Part shown: positions 1 through 7,605 of the stretch, piece after piece
Layout of the letters: the number at the start of each line of letters is the position of its first letter
How positions within the stretch are numbered: position 1 is the stretch's first letter
From: Burkholderia cepacia
GTDB lineage: Bacteria > Pseudomonadota > Gammaproteobacteria > Burkholderiales > Burkholderiaceae
DNA length: 64,000 bases
Reading direction: 5' to 3'
Assembly: GCF_001039005.1 (NCBI RefSeq)
Contig: NZ_LDWR01000016.1
Span: 1 to 64,000 of the forward strand
Made by a program: the position numbers and the translations under genes
Notes under the pieces: generated by a model
The model's database searches: none
What the model saw: only the letters and a program-made list of their open reading frames with translations
What the model was told of the DNA's origin: nothing

Positions 1-107
1 TCGAACAGCCCGACGCGCAGGCCGCGGCGTGCCAGCGCGAGCGCGGCCGACGCGCCGACGAGGCCGCCGCCGACGATCGCGACGTCGTAATGACGGGCAT
101 CACTCAT
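1..107 (-). CDS. FAD-dependent oxidoreductase, DadA/opine-oxidase B-like (N-terminus only)
   Basis: Only the first 35 or so codons lie in the window; the gene runs off the left edge. The start reads MSDARHYDVAIVGGGLVGAS, a classic Rossmann dinucleotide-binding motif (GGGLVG) at the extreme N-terminus, as in D-amino-acid dehydrogenase and sarcosine/opine oxidase B subunits. The start ATG overlaps the end of the upstream BFD-type oxidoreductase by eight bases, so the two are translationally coupled. With the next two genes it most likely forms a heterotrimeric oxidase of the OoxABC or LhpBEF kind. The substrate cannot be told from this fragment. Confidence 0.8.
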   Translation of the reverse strand, partial: MSDARHYDVAIVGGGLVGASAALALARRGLRVGLF

Positions 108-1539
108 CGCGTGCCTCGTCGGGAATCGCCGCGACGTCGTCGCCCGCGAGCGCGGCCGAGATCGGGAACGGCTTCACCGGCGGTTGCGCGCGCAACCGGC
201 CGACATCGGCGAGCGGGCGGCCGGTTTCGGCGGCCAGCACGAGCGCGGCCGCGTCGCCGCACATGCGGCCCTGGCAGCGGCCCATCCCGACGCGTGTCAG
301 CGCCTTCAGACGGTTGAGTTCGGTCGCCGCGCCGGCGCGGATGCAGCGCCGCAGCGTGCCCGCGTCGATCTCCTCGCAGCGGCACACGATCGTGTCGTCG
401 GGGCAGCGCGCGACCAGCCCGTCGGGCGGTGCAAACGCCGCTTCGAGGCCCGCGCGGAATGCGCCGACGCGCGCGAGCGTGCGTTCCAGCGTCGCCGCAT
501 CGGGTTTGCCGGACGGCGATGGCGACGGCGTCGCGATGCCGGCATCATCGAGCAGTGCGAGCGCCGCGCGGCGGCCCGACGCTTCGGCTGCGTCGGCACC
601 GGCGATGCCCGCACCGTCGCCCGCGACGTAGATGCCGCGCACCGACGTGCGGCCGGCCGCGTCGCGCTCGGGCAGCCACGCGCGATTGACCGGATCGAAA
701 CCGAACCGGCAGCCGGCGAGATCCGCGAGCTGCGTTTCCGAACGCAGGCCGAAGCCGAGACCGAGCGCATCGCAGTCGAGCACATGCAGCTGTGCATCGT
801 CACCGGCCGCGCGCCATGCGAGCCCCGTCACATGCTGTTCGCCGAGCACGCGTTCGAGCGTGACGCCCGTTTCGATCGCCACGCCGTGCGCGCGCAGCCA
901 GCCGATGTAATAGAGCCCTTTCGCGAAGGTCGACGGCATGCGCAGCAGCGCGGGCGCGGCGGCGGCCTGGCGGCGCAGCGGGCTCGTGTCGAGCACGGCC
1001 GCGACCTGCGCGCCGGCCTTCGCGTACTGGTACGCGACGAGGTAAAGCAGCGGCCCCGTGCCGGCGAACACGATGCGCCGGCCGATCGCGCAGCCCTGCG
1101 CCTTCAATGCGACCTGCGCGCCGCCGAGCGTATAGACGCCCGCGAGCGTCCAGCCGGGCACGGGCAGCATGCGGTCGGTCGCGCCGCTCGCGACGATCAG
1201 GTGCGAGTAGGGCACGGTCACTTCGTGGCCGTCCTGCAGCGTATCGACGCGGCCCGCGCCGCACGCCCACGCAAGCGTGTCCGGCCGGTAGTCGACGTGC
1301 GGCAGCAGCGCGGCCATCGTCCGGTGCACGGCGTCGGCTTTCGCGGCCTCGAAACCGTACAGCGTGCGCTTGCCGCGTGCGAACGCGCCGCCGGCCGGCG
1401 GTTGCCGGTAGATCTGCCCGCCCCAGCGTGCGTTCTCGTCGATCACGACCGGGCGCAGCCCCGCGTCGACCAGCGCCTCTGCAGCGCGCACGCCGGCCGG
1501 GCCCGCGCCGACGATCACCGGTTGCAGTGCGGCGGTCAT
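100..1539 (-). CDS. NAD(P)/FAD oxidoreductase with BFD-type [2Fe-2S] domain (opine oxidase A-like)
   Basis: A 479-residue flavoprotein subunit. A GAGPAGVRAAE dinucleotide fold sits at residues 10-20 and a second one (FAGTGPLL) in the middle. The C-terminal part has a BFD-like iron-sulfur domain with four cysteines in CRCEE and GRCQGRMCG. This layout is that of opine oxidase subunit A, HcnB and the D-hydroxyproline dehydrogenase partner, which pass electrons from the DadA-like subunit. The start was set at MTAALQP because it overlaps the stop of the ferredoxin-like gene (ATGA); an extended upstream frame has no family similarity. It is the middle gene of the oxidase trio. Confidence 0.88.
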   Translation of the reverse strand: MTAALQPVIVGAGPAGVRAAEALVDAGLRPVVIDENARWGGQIYRQPPAGGAFARGKRTLYGFEAAKADAVHRTMAALLPHVDYRPDTLAWACGAGRVDTLQDGHEVTVPYSHLIVASGATDRMLPVPGWTLAGVYTLGGAQVALKAQGCAIGRRIVFAGTGPLLYLVAYQYAKAGAQVAAVLDTSPLRRQAAAAPALLRMPSTFAKGLYYIGWLRAHGVAIETGVTLERVLGEQHVTGLAWRAAGDDAQLHVLDCDALGLGFGLRSETQLADLAGCRFGFDPVNRAWLPERDAAGRTSVRGIYVAGDGAGIAGADAAEASGRRAALALLDDAGIATPSPSPSGKPDAATLERTLARVGAFRAGLEAAFAPPDGLVARCPDDTIVCRCEEIDAGTLRRCIRAGAATELNRLKALTRVGMGRCQGRMCGDAAALVLAAETGRPLADVGRLRAQPPVKPFPISAALAGDDVAAIPDEARDE

Positions 1540-1883
1540 TGCGTGTCTCCGGTCGAGGCCGGCTGCGCGCCGGTGAGAATTCGCATGCCTTCGGCGATGG
1601 GCGTCGAGCACGCGCGCAAGCGCGCGCCGGCCTCGGTGCGCACCCAGCAGTCCTGGCATGCGCCGATCAGGCAGAAGCCCGCGCGCGGCAGGCCGCTGAA
1701 TTCGCTGACGCGCACGCGGCGCTGCGCGACGAGAATCGCGGTGAGCACGGTGTCGCCGGCGAGCGCGTGCGCGGGGCGGCCGTCGAGCGTGAACGCAACG
1801 GCGGCGCGCTCGCGCTCGGCGACGCGCACGAACTGCGCGCCGTCGGCCGGGTCGATGGGGGAACGGGAAACGGGAGTCGACAT
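1536..1883 (-). CDS. Small (2Fe-2S)-binding subunit of an opine/sarcosine-type oxidase
   Basis: A 115-residue protein with a plant-ferredoxin-like fold. The cluster ligands are in GFCLIGACQDCW with a fourth Cys about 14 residues later (LRAC), and the sequence LDGRPAHALAGDTVLTAIL is typical of HcnA, OoxC and SoxA N-terminal modules. It would carry electrons between the two flavoprotein subunits encoded downstream. The start codon overlaps the stop of the ABC permease gene (ATGA), and its stop overlaps the next start in the same way, so transporter and oxidase belong to one transcript. Confidence 0.85.
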   Translation of the reverse strand: MSTPVSRSPIDPADGAQFVRVAERERAAVAFTLDGRPAHALAGDTVLTAILVAQRRVRVSEFSGLPRAGFCLIGACQDCWVRTEAGARLRACSTPIAEGMRILTGAQPASTGDTQ

Positions 1884-2677
1884 CAGTGTTGGCCGATCAG
1901 GATGCGGTTCAGGCCGTACACGCGATCGAGCAGCAGCATCGCGCCGGCGGTGATGAAGATGACGAGCGCCGACACCGACGCCATCATCGGGTCGATCGAC
2001 TCGGTCGCGTACATGTACATGCGCACGGGCAGCGTGACCGTCTGCGGCGACGTGACGAAGATCGACATCGTCAGCTCGTCGAAGCTGTTGATGAACGCGA
2101 GCAGCCAGCCGCCCGTGATGCCGGGCACGATCATCGGCAGCGTGATGCGGCGGAACGTCGTCCACGGGTCCGCGCCGAGCGAGCACGCGGCCTGCTCGAT
2201 GCTGCGGTCGAGGCCCGCGACGGACGCGAGCACGAGCCGCATCACGAACGGCGTGATGACGATCATGTGCGCGAGCACGAGCCACGCGAACGAGCCGGTC
2301 GCGCCGATCAGCGCGAAGAAGCGCAGCAGCGCGATGCCGAGCACGAGGCCGGGGATCACGAGCGGCGACAGCAGCAGGCCGTTCAGGAACGCGCGGCCGG
2401 GAAACGCCGCGCGGCCGATGGCGAGGCCCGCCGGCAGCGCGATCGCGAGCGACAGCGTCGCCGATGCAAACGCGAGCTTCACGCTGTTGAAGAACGCGGT
2501 GACGAAGTCGGGATAGTCGAGGATCGCGCGGAACCAGCGCAGCGACAGCCCGTGGGTCGGCAACGTCAGCGTTTCGTCGGGGGTGAACGCAACCAGCACG
2601 ACGATCGCGAGCGGCGCGAGCACGAACAGGATCACGAGCGTGTGGAACGCAAGGGCGAAGGGGCCGTTCTTTCTCAT
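1883..2677 (-). CDS. ABC transporter permease, PotC-type
   Basis: A 264-residue inner-membrane permease with about six transmembrane helices. The cytoplasmic EAA loop reads EQAACSLGADPWTTFRRITLP, the contact site for the ATPase, as in spermidine/putrescine/opine importers. It follows the first permease with a 4-base overlap and precedes the ferredoxin subunit with another. With the permease at 2674-3651 and the ATPase at 3652-4734 it forms the membrane part of an importer, presumably for the substrate oxidised by the downstream enzyme. No substrate-binding protein gene is visible here; it may lie left of the window. Confidence 0.9.
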   Translation of the reverse strand: MRKNGPFALAFHTLVILFVLAPLAIVVLVAFTPDETLTLPTHGLSLRWFRAILDYPDFVTAFFNSVKLAFASATLSLAIALPAGLAIGRAAFPGRAFLNGLLLSPLVIPGLVLGIALLRFFALIGATGSFAWLVLAHMIVITPFVMRLVLASVAGLDRSIEQAACSLGADPWTTFRRITLPMIVPGITGGWLLAFINSFDELTMSIFVTSPQTVTLPVRMYMYATESIDPMMASVSALVIFITAGAMLLLDRVYGLNRILIGQH

Positions 2678-3651
2678 CGCGATGCGCCTCCGAGGCTGCG
2701 CGCGTAGCGGCGTTCGAGCACGCGGTAGTAAGTGAGCATCACGACGAGGTTCGCGACCAGCAGCAACACCGCGATCGTCGCGCCGAGCGGCCAGTTCAGC
2801 GAGCCGAGGAATTCGTCGTAGACGGCCGTGGCCGCGACCTTCAGCCGGCGTCCGCCGAGCAGGCCGGGAATCGCGAACGCGCTCGCCGACAGCCCGAACA
2901 CCATCAGGCTGCCCGACAGCACGCCGGGCATCAGCTGCGGTAGCACGATGCGGCGCAGCGTCGTGAACGGCGACGCGCCGAGCGACAGCGCCGCGTGCTC
3001 GGTCTGCGGATCGAGCCGTTGCAGCGCGGTCCACACCGGAATCACCATGAACGGCAGCATCACGTGCACCAGCGCGATCACGATCGCGAAGGTCGTGTAT
3101 TCGAGCTTGAAGGGCCCGAGGCCGACGAGCCCGAACGCCTGGTTCACGAGCCCGCTCGTGTTCAGCAGCATGCTCCAGCCGAACGCGCGCACGACGACCG
3201 ACACGAGCAGCGGCGCGAGGATCGCGAGCAGGAACAGCGAGCGCCACGGGTCGCGCATCTTCGACAGCACGTACGCTTCCGGCGTGCCGATCGCGACGCA
3301 GATCGCGGTCGTCAGCGCGGCGATCCCGAACGTGCGCGCGAAGATCGTGTGGAAGTACGACGAGCCGAGCACTTCCGCGTAATTGCCGAACTGGAACGCG
3401 GCGATCGGGCCGGTGGCCGGGTCGTAGCGGTAGACCGTCAGCATGAGCGTCATCGCGAGCGGCACGAGCACGAGCGCGGCGAACAGCGCGAACGCGGGTG
3501 CGCACATCAGCCACAGCGGCGCATGCGCGCGCCATGTCGCGCGTTTCGTGTGCCCGGTGGCGGCAGGGGCCGGCACGGTGTCGGGCGCGGCCGGCCGCGC
3601 GAGGCCGGCCGTTGCGCCGTCGGTGGGCAGCGGGCGGGAAGGCTGTCGCAT
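2674..3651 (-). CDS. ABC transporter permease, PotB-type
   Basis: A 325-residue permease. The N-terminal 45 residues are a polar, Pro/Ala-rich cytoplasmic extension; six hydrophobic segments follow. The EAA loop is EHAALSLGASPFTTLRRIVLP. It is the partner of the PotC-type permease that starts four bases before its stop. Its own start ATG directly abuts the stop codon of the ATPase gene with no gap, so it relies on the upstream gene for ribosome loading. Family membership is clear; a transported opine or amino-acid derivative is inferred from the neighbours. Confidence 0.9.
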   Translation of the reverse strand: MRQPSRPLPTDGATAGLARPAAPDTVPAPAATGHTKRATWRAHAPLWLMCAPAFALFAALVLVPLAMTLMLTVYRYDPATGPIAAFQFGNYAEVLGSSYFHTIFARTFGIAALTTAICVAIGTPEAYVLSKMRDPWRSLFLLAILAPLLVSVVVRAFGWSMLLNTSGLVNQAFGLVGLGPFKLEYTTFAIVIALVHVMLPFMVIPVWTALQRLDPQTEHAALSLGASPFTTLRRIVLPQLMPGVLSGSLMVFGLSASAFAIPGLLGGRRLKVAATAVYDEFLGSLNWPLGATIAVLLLVANLVVMLTYYRVLERRYARSLGGASR

Positions 3652-4734
3652 TCAGGCCTCCCGGCGCATCACGCGCACCGCATCGCTGTGCCAGTCGATG
3701 CCGACCGGCGCGCCTTCCGCGAGCGGCTCCGCGCCTTCGTTCTGGCAGCACACCAGCACTTCGCCGAGTGCGCTGTCGACGCGGTACAGCCACTGGCTGC
3801 CGAGGAAGAAGCGGCTCGTCACCGTCGCGGCGAAGCGGCCGGCATCGGGTGCGCACAGCCGCAGCTTCTCGGGACGGATGCAGACCGATACGGCATCGCC
3901 GACGCGCACGTCGCGTTCGCGCGGCGGCAGGTGCGCGGTGCGGCCCGTCTCGGCAAGATCGTGTCCGAGGTCGATGCGGATCGCGTCGCCGTCGTGCGCG
4001 ACGATCGTGCCGGGCAGCAGGTTCGCCTTGCCGATGAACTGCGACACGAAGCGGTTTTCCGGGCGCTCGTACGCGCGGTACGGCGTGTCGGTCTGCGTGA
4101 TGCGACCGGCTTCCATCACGACCACGCGGTCGCTGATCGACAGCGCTTCCGATTGATCGTGCGTGACCATGATCGTCGTCGTGCCGATCTTGCGCTGGAT
4201 CGCGCGCAGCTCGAACTGCATGTCCTCGCGCAGCTTCGCGTCGAGGTTCGACATCGGTTCGTCGAGCAGCAGCACCGGCGGCTCGATCACGACCGCGCGC
4301 GCGATCGCGACGCGCTGCCGCTGGCCGCCCGACAGCTCGCGCGGAAAGCGGTGCGCGAGCGCATCGAGGCGCACCAGCGCGAGCGCCGCGCGGATGCGCT
4401 CGGCGCGCTCGGCCTTGTCGACGCCGCGCATGTCGAGGCCGAAGCCGACGTTCTCCGCGACGCTCATGTGCGGAAACAGCGCATAGCTCTGGAACACGAT
4501 GCCGAGCCCGCGGCGGTTCGGCTTCAGGTGCGTGATGTCCTGCCCGTCGAGCGCGATGCGGCCGCGCGTGACGTCGACGAAGCCGGCGATCATCTGCAGC
4601 GTCGTGGTCTTGCCGCAGCCCGACGGCCCGAGCAGCGACACGAATTCGCCTTGTTCGACCGACAGGTTGACGTCGGCGACGGCGGTGAGGTCGCCGAAGG
4701 TTTTCGTCAGATCCGACAGCGTGAGAAACGACAT
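3652..4734 (-). CDS. ABC transporter ATP-binding protein, PotA-type
   Basis: A 360-residue ATPase that heads the operon. Walker A is GPSGCGKT (36-43), the signature LSGGQ is at 134-138, Walker B LLLDEP at 155-160 and the switch His at 192. The C-terminal third (about 240-355) is a TOBE-type regulatory domain, as in polyamine, maltose and opine importers. Its start is preceded by GGAGCTCCCC-like purine-poor sequence, but MSFLTLSDLTK is the usual N-terminus. The 294-base gap upstream, shared with the divergent IclR gene, carries several operator-like repeats. Confidence 0.93.
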   Translation of the reverse strand: MSFLTLSDLTKTFGDLTAVADVNLSVEQGEFVSLLGPSGCGKTTTLQMIAGFVDVTRGRIALDGQDITHLKPNRRGLGIVFQSYALFPHMSVAENVGFGLDMRGVDKAERAERIRAALALVRLDALAHRFPRELSGGQRQRVAIARAVVIEPPVLLLDEPMSNLDAKLREDMQFELRAIQRKIGTTTIMVTHDQSEALSISDRVVVMEAGRITQTDTPYRAYERPENRFVSQFIGKANLLPGTIVAHDGDAIRIDLGHDLAETGRTAHLPPRERDVRVGDAVSVCIRPEKLRLCAPDAGRFAATVTSRFFLGSQWLYRVDSALGEVLVCCQNEGAEPLAEGAPVGIDWHSDAVRVMRREA

Positions 4735-4849
4735 GGGGAGCTCCGGGTTCGCACACCGAGTGGCCGGTGCACCAATGACGCGGACTCTAGCCAGCCATAT
4801 TTCGGCGCGTCAATTTCGAATTCTGATCAACGGGATGAATTTCAGAAAA

Positions 4850-4866
4850 ATTCCGATGATCGGAAT
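4850..4866. promoter_or_regulatory. 17-bp perfect palindrome, candidate IclR operator
   Basis: ATTCCGAT and its exact complement are separated by one G. The site lies between the divergent ABC/oxidase operon (start 4734) and the IclR gene (start 5029), about 116 bases upstream of the ATPase start. IclR-family operators are short palindromes of this size, so autoregulation plus control of the operon is a reasonable inference. Confidence 0.6.
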
Positions 4867-4891
4867 GGATCGACGAATCGCATGCAAATCG

Positions 4892-5009
4892 TTCCGTTGA
4901 ATGAAGGGTGACCGGACCGCGAAATGCACGCGTCAATCCCGTGCACACCCGGATGCCCGGCGAATTTCGGCCGGACGACAATGGCGGCTGACGTATTCCG
5001 TTCAATGAA
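4892..5009. promoter_or_regulatory. Direct repeat TTCCGTT(G/C)AATGAA, two copies
   Basis: TTCCGTTGAATGAA (4892-4905) and TTCCGTTCAATGAA (4996-5009) match at 13 of 14 positions, 104 bases (about ten helical turns) apart. Both share TTCCG with the 17-bp palindrome at 4850-4866 and have the frame TTC-N8-GAA. The second copy lies just upstream of the IclR ribosome-binding site. Possibly further IclR boxes allowing DNA looping. Confidence 0.4.
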
Positions 5010-5028
5010 ATTGTTGAGGAGAGCCGGC

Positions 5029-5919
5029 ATGCAGGAACCCCTTTCGTCCGGAATGCGCGGCACGCCCGCCGCGCGCGCACCCGGCGCCGACGAGGACGCC
5101 GATCCGGCCGGCGCGCCGGGCACCGGCATGCTGCAGCGCGCGTTCGCGATCCTGCGCGCGCTGGCCGGCATGCAGCAGGACGGCGTGCGCGTCACGCACC
5201 TCGCGAAGGCCGTCGGCCTCACGCAGGGCACCGCGCACCGGATCCTGCAGTCGCTGATCGCCGAAGGGATGGTCGAGCAGGACGAGCAGTCGAAGCTGTA
5301 CCGGCTGAGCGTTGATTTCTTCGCGCTCGCCGCGCTGGCCGGCAACCCGAGCAGCATGCGCACGCTGTGCCGCCCCGCGCTGCTGCGGCTGTGCGCAAGC
5401 CTCGGCGAAACCATCTTCCTGCTCGTGAAGAGCGGCTTCGACGCGGTGTGTCTCGACCTGTGCGAAGGGCCGTTCCCGATCCGCTCGTTCACCGGCGATA
5501 TCGGCGGGCGCATCGCGCTCGGCGTCGGGCAGGGCAGCCTCGCGATCCTCGCGTTCCTGCCGGAAGCCGAACGCGAGGAAGTGATCCGCTTCAACGTGCC
5601 GCGCATTCGCGGCTATGGCGTGCTTGACGAGGTGTACCTGCGCACCGAGATCGAACGCGTGCGGCAGCTCGGCTACGCGGGCCGCAACAGCGGCGTGCTC
5701 GACGGCATGGCCGGCGTCGCGGTGCCGATTCTCGATCGCACCGGTTATCCGGTCGGCGCGCTGAGCGTCGGCACGCTCGCGTCGCGCCTCGGCGACGACC
5801 GGATGCCGATGGTCGTCGAACTGCTGCGACGTCAGGCCGACGCGATCGGGCCGCGCACCAACCCGTTCGACGCCGCGCTGCGCCGGCCGATGCACGGGCT
5901 CTCAGGGAAAACCGCATAG
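5029..5919 (+). CDS. IclR family transcriptional regulator
   Basis: A 296-residue regulator. A winged helix-turn-helix lies at about residues 33-90 (LQRAFAILRAL ... VTHLAKAVGLTQGTAHRILQSL), followed by the IclR effector domain ending near residue 275. The start at 5029 was chosen because GAGGAG lies six bases upstream; upstream ATGs have no ribosome-binding site. The first 30 residues are a disordered Ala/Pro/Asp-rich tail. It is divergent from the ABC/oxidase operon and precedes the porin-symporter-amidohydrolase genes, so it probably controls one or both sets. Confidence 0.9.
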   Translation: MQEPLSSGMRGTPAARAPGADEDADPAGAPGTGMLQRAFAILRALAGMQQDGVRVTHLAKAVGLTQGTAHRILQSLIAEGMVEQDEQSKLYRLSVDFFALAALAGNPSSMRTLCRPALLRLCASLGETIFLLVKSGFDAVCLDLCEGPFPIRSFTGDIGGRIALGVGQGSLAILAFLPEAEREEVIRFNVPRIRGYGVLDEVYLRTEIERVRQLGYAGRNSGVLDGMAGVAVPILDRTGYPVGALSVGTLASRLGDDRMPMVVELLRRQADAIGPRTNPFDAALRRPMHGLSGKTA

Positions 5920-6019
5920 GCGCGGCGCGCGCGCCGTTCCGTCAGCTTGCTTACGCGAGCCATTCACGTCTGAGCAAATCGGGCCCCGTCCAGCGGGCCT
6001 GTTCACTTTCGTTTGTCTT

Positions 6020-6040
6020 GCGGGGTCGCATAGGCCCCGC
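6020..6040. terminator. Hairpin after the IclR gene
   Basis: GCGGGG and CCCCGC are separated by nine bases, followed by GCGTTTCCCC. The T-run is short, so it is at best a weak intrinsic terminator about 100 bases past the IclR stop. It could also be part of the porin leader. Confidence 0.3.
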
Positions 6041-6063
6041 GCGTTTCCCCTCCATTCGATTTT

Positions 6064-6137
6064 CAACTGCTGGCCAGTTGAACATTTCATTTCTTGATGT
6101 GATTGCGGCTGGATACCATCCAGCGACTGTCTAGACA
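6064..6137. promoter_or_regulatory. Three consecutive inverted repeats upstream of the porin
   Basis: Within 74 bases lie CAACTG-N5-CAGTTG (6064-6080), CTGGAT-N3-ATCCAG (6109-6123) and the perfect palindrome TGTCTAGACA (6128-6137). They occupy the only long non-coding gap (5920-6234) of this region, which otherwise shows no gene. They sit about 100-170 bases before the porin start and are candidates for binding sites of the IclR protein and of a GntR-type repressor, or for mRNA leader structure. Confidence 0.4.
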
Positions 6138-6234
6138 ACTCGATGCAACGCGATCGGGATGCATGGCAGGACCAACAAAACACAACACGACATCAATGAG
6201 CAGGTTTGGAGCGGAGACGACGGAGATGATGCAA

Positions 6235-7353
6235 ATGAAGGGTGGAAAGACGTGCGCCGCAAGCGTGGGCGCCGCGATCGCGATGCTGTTTGCCGGCGCC
6301 GCGCATGCGCAGTCGACGGTGACGCTGTACGGCATCGTCGACGCGGGCGTGACCTACACGAACAACGCGAAGGGCCATGCGCTGTGGCAGTTCACGGGCG
6401 GCAACGAATCGGGCCCGCGCTGGGGCTTGATCGGCTCCGAGGATCTCGGCGGTGGCCTGAAGGCGAACTTTCGGCTCGAGAACGGCTTCAACGTCGCGAA
6501 CGGCGCGCTCGGCCAGGGCGGCCGGATGTTCGGCCGCTCGGCGTGGGTTGGCCTGAGCGGCGCGAACTGGGGCGCGGTGACGCTCGGCCGCCAGTACAAC
6601 TCGACGCAGGACATCCTCGGCTCGCTGCAGATGAGCAGCTTCCTCGTGCAGAACTCGACGCACCCGTTCGACAACGACGACATCAACAACACGTTCCGTC
6701 TCAACAACGCGGTCAAGTACGTGTCGCCGACGATCGCGGGGCTGCAGGCGAACCTGGTGTACGGCTTCTCGAACTCGACCGGCTTCGCGAACGACAACAG
6801 CTGGAGCGCGGGTGTCACGTACGCGAACGGGCCGCTCAATGCAGGCGCCGCGTATGCGCGCGTGAATCATCCGGCGAGCAGCGCCGCGGGCGCCGTCGCC
6901 TCCGACAACTACTACCCGTCGTCGGCGTCGGTGTTCGGCGCGAGCCTGTCGAGCGCGGTGCGCCAGCAGATCTGGGGCGCGGGCGGCAGCTACGCGATCG
7001 GGCAGGCGACGCTCGGGCTGCTGTACACCGGCTCGAACTTCGGTCAGGTGACGGGCGGCGCGCTGCGCTTCAACAACTACGAAGGCAGCCTGCGCTACAT
7101 GGTGACGCCCGCGCTGATGGCCGCGGCCGGCTACACGTATACGAAGGTCGCGCGCGGCGGCGACAGCGGCCACTACCAGCAGGTGTCGGCCGGCGTGCAG
7201 TACCTGCTGTCCAAGCGCACCGACGTGTACGTGAACGGCTTCTACCAAAAGGCGTCGTCGTCGGTCGGCACGGCGTGGATCGACGGCACCGACAGCCCGT
7301 CGTCGACGACGTCGCAAGTGGCGGTGGTGGTCGGCATCCGCCAGAAGTTCTGA
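6235..7353 (+). CDS. Gram-negative porin (OmpC/PhoE-type)
   Basis: About 372 residues with a cleavable signal peptide (MKGGKTCAASVGAAIAML... ending AHA-QS). The mature start QSTVTLYGIVDAGV, the repeated aromatic beta-strands and the C-terminal Phe (GIRQKF) are hallmarks of Burkholderiales general porins, trimeric outer-membrane channels. Three ATGs are close together (6226, 6229, 6235); 6235 has GGAG at a nine-base spacing and gives the usual MK start. It precedes the symporter genes by 39 bases, so outer- and inner-membrane uptake may be co-expressed. Confidence 0.93.
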   Translation: MKGGKTCAASVGAAIAMLFAGAAHAQSTVTLYGIVDAGVTYTNNAKGHALWQFTGGNESGPRWGLIGSEDLGGGLKANFRLENGFNVANGALGQGGRMFGRSAWVGLSGANWGAVTLGRQYNSTQDILGSLQMSSFLVQNSTHPFDNDDINNTFRLNNAVKYVSPTIAGLQANLVYGFSNSTGFANDNSWSAGVTYANGPLNAGAAYARVNHPASSAAGAVASDNYYPSSASVFGASLSSAVRQQIWGAGGSYAIGQATLGLLYTGSNFGQVTGGALRFNNYEGSLRYMVTPALMAAAGYTYTKVARGGDSGHYQQVSAGVQYLLSKRTDVYVNGFYQKASSSVGTAWIDGTDSPSSTTSQVAVVVGIRQKF

Positions 7354-7392
7354 TGTCCTGATGCGCACGCGCGTCTTCCGGAGGAGGCTCAC

Positions 7393-7605
7393 ATGAAATT
7401 CAAACTGTTGCTGGCGTCGTTGCCGTTCGTCGGGATGTATACGGGCGGCTCGATCGCCGAGGTGCGGCCGCTGTTGTTCGGGCTGCCGTTCCTGCTTGTC
7501 TGGAACCTGATCTGGATGGCGGCGACGGCCGCGATCCTCGCGATCCTGTTCCATCTCGACGAGCGCGACGCGGCCCGTGACGGCCGCACGGGAGACGCGC
7601 AATGA
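7393..7605 (+). CDS. DUF3311 small membrane protein
   Basis: A 70-residue protein with two hydrophobic segments (about 4-20 and 27-52) and a charged tail. DUF3311 proteins are typically encoded directly before a sodium:solute symporter, like the YhdT/PanF arrangement, and are thought to be an accessory subunit. The stop overlaps the symporter start (ATGA). GGAGG lies 9 bases before the ATG. The role is inferred from synteny; no catalytic residues are seen. Confidence 0.85.
   Translation: MKFKLLLASLPFVGMYTGGSIAEVRPLLFGLPFLLVWNLIWMAATAAILAILFHLDERDAARDGRTGDAQ

Noticed and set aside
1883-4756. A 957-codon minus-strand frame spanning three ABC genes
   Set aside because: Only its last 264 codons (the PotC-type permease) are real; the rest is a shadow in the wrong frame of the ATPase and PotB genes.
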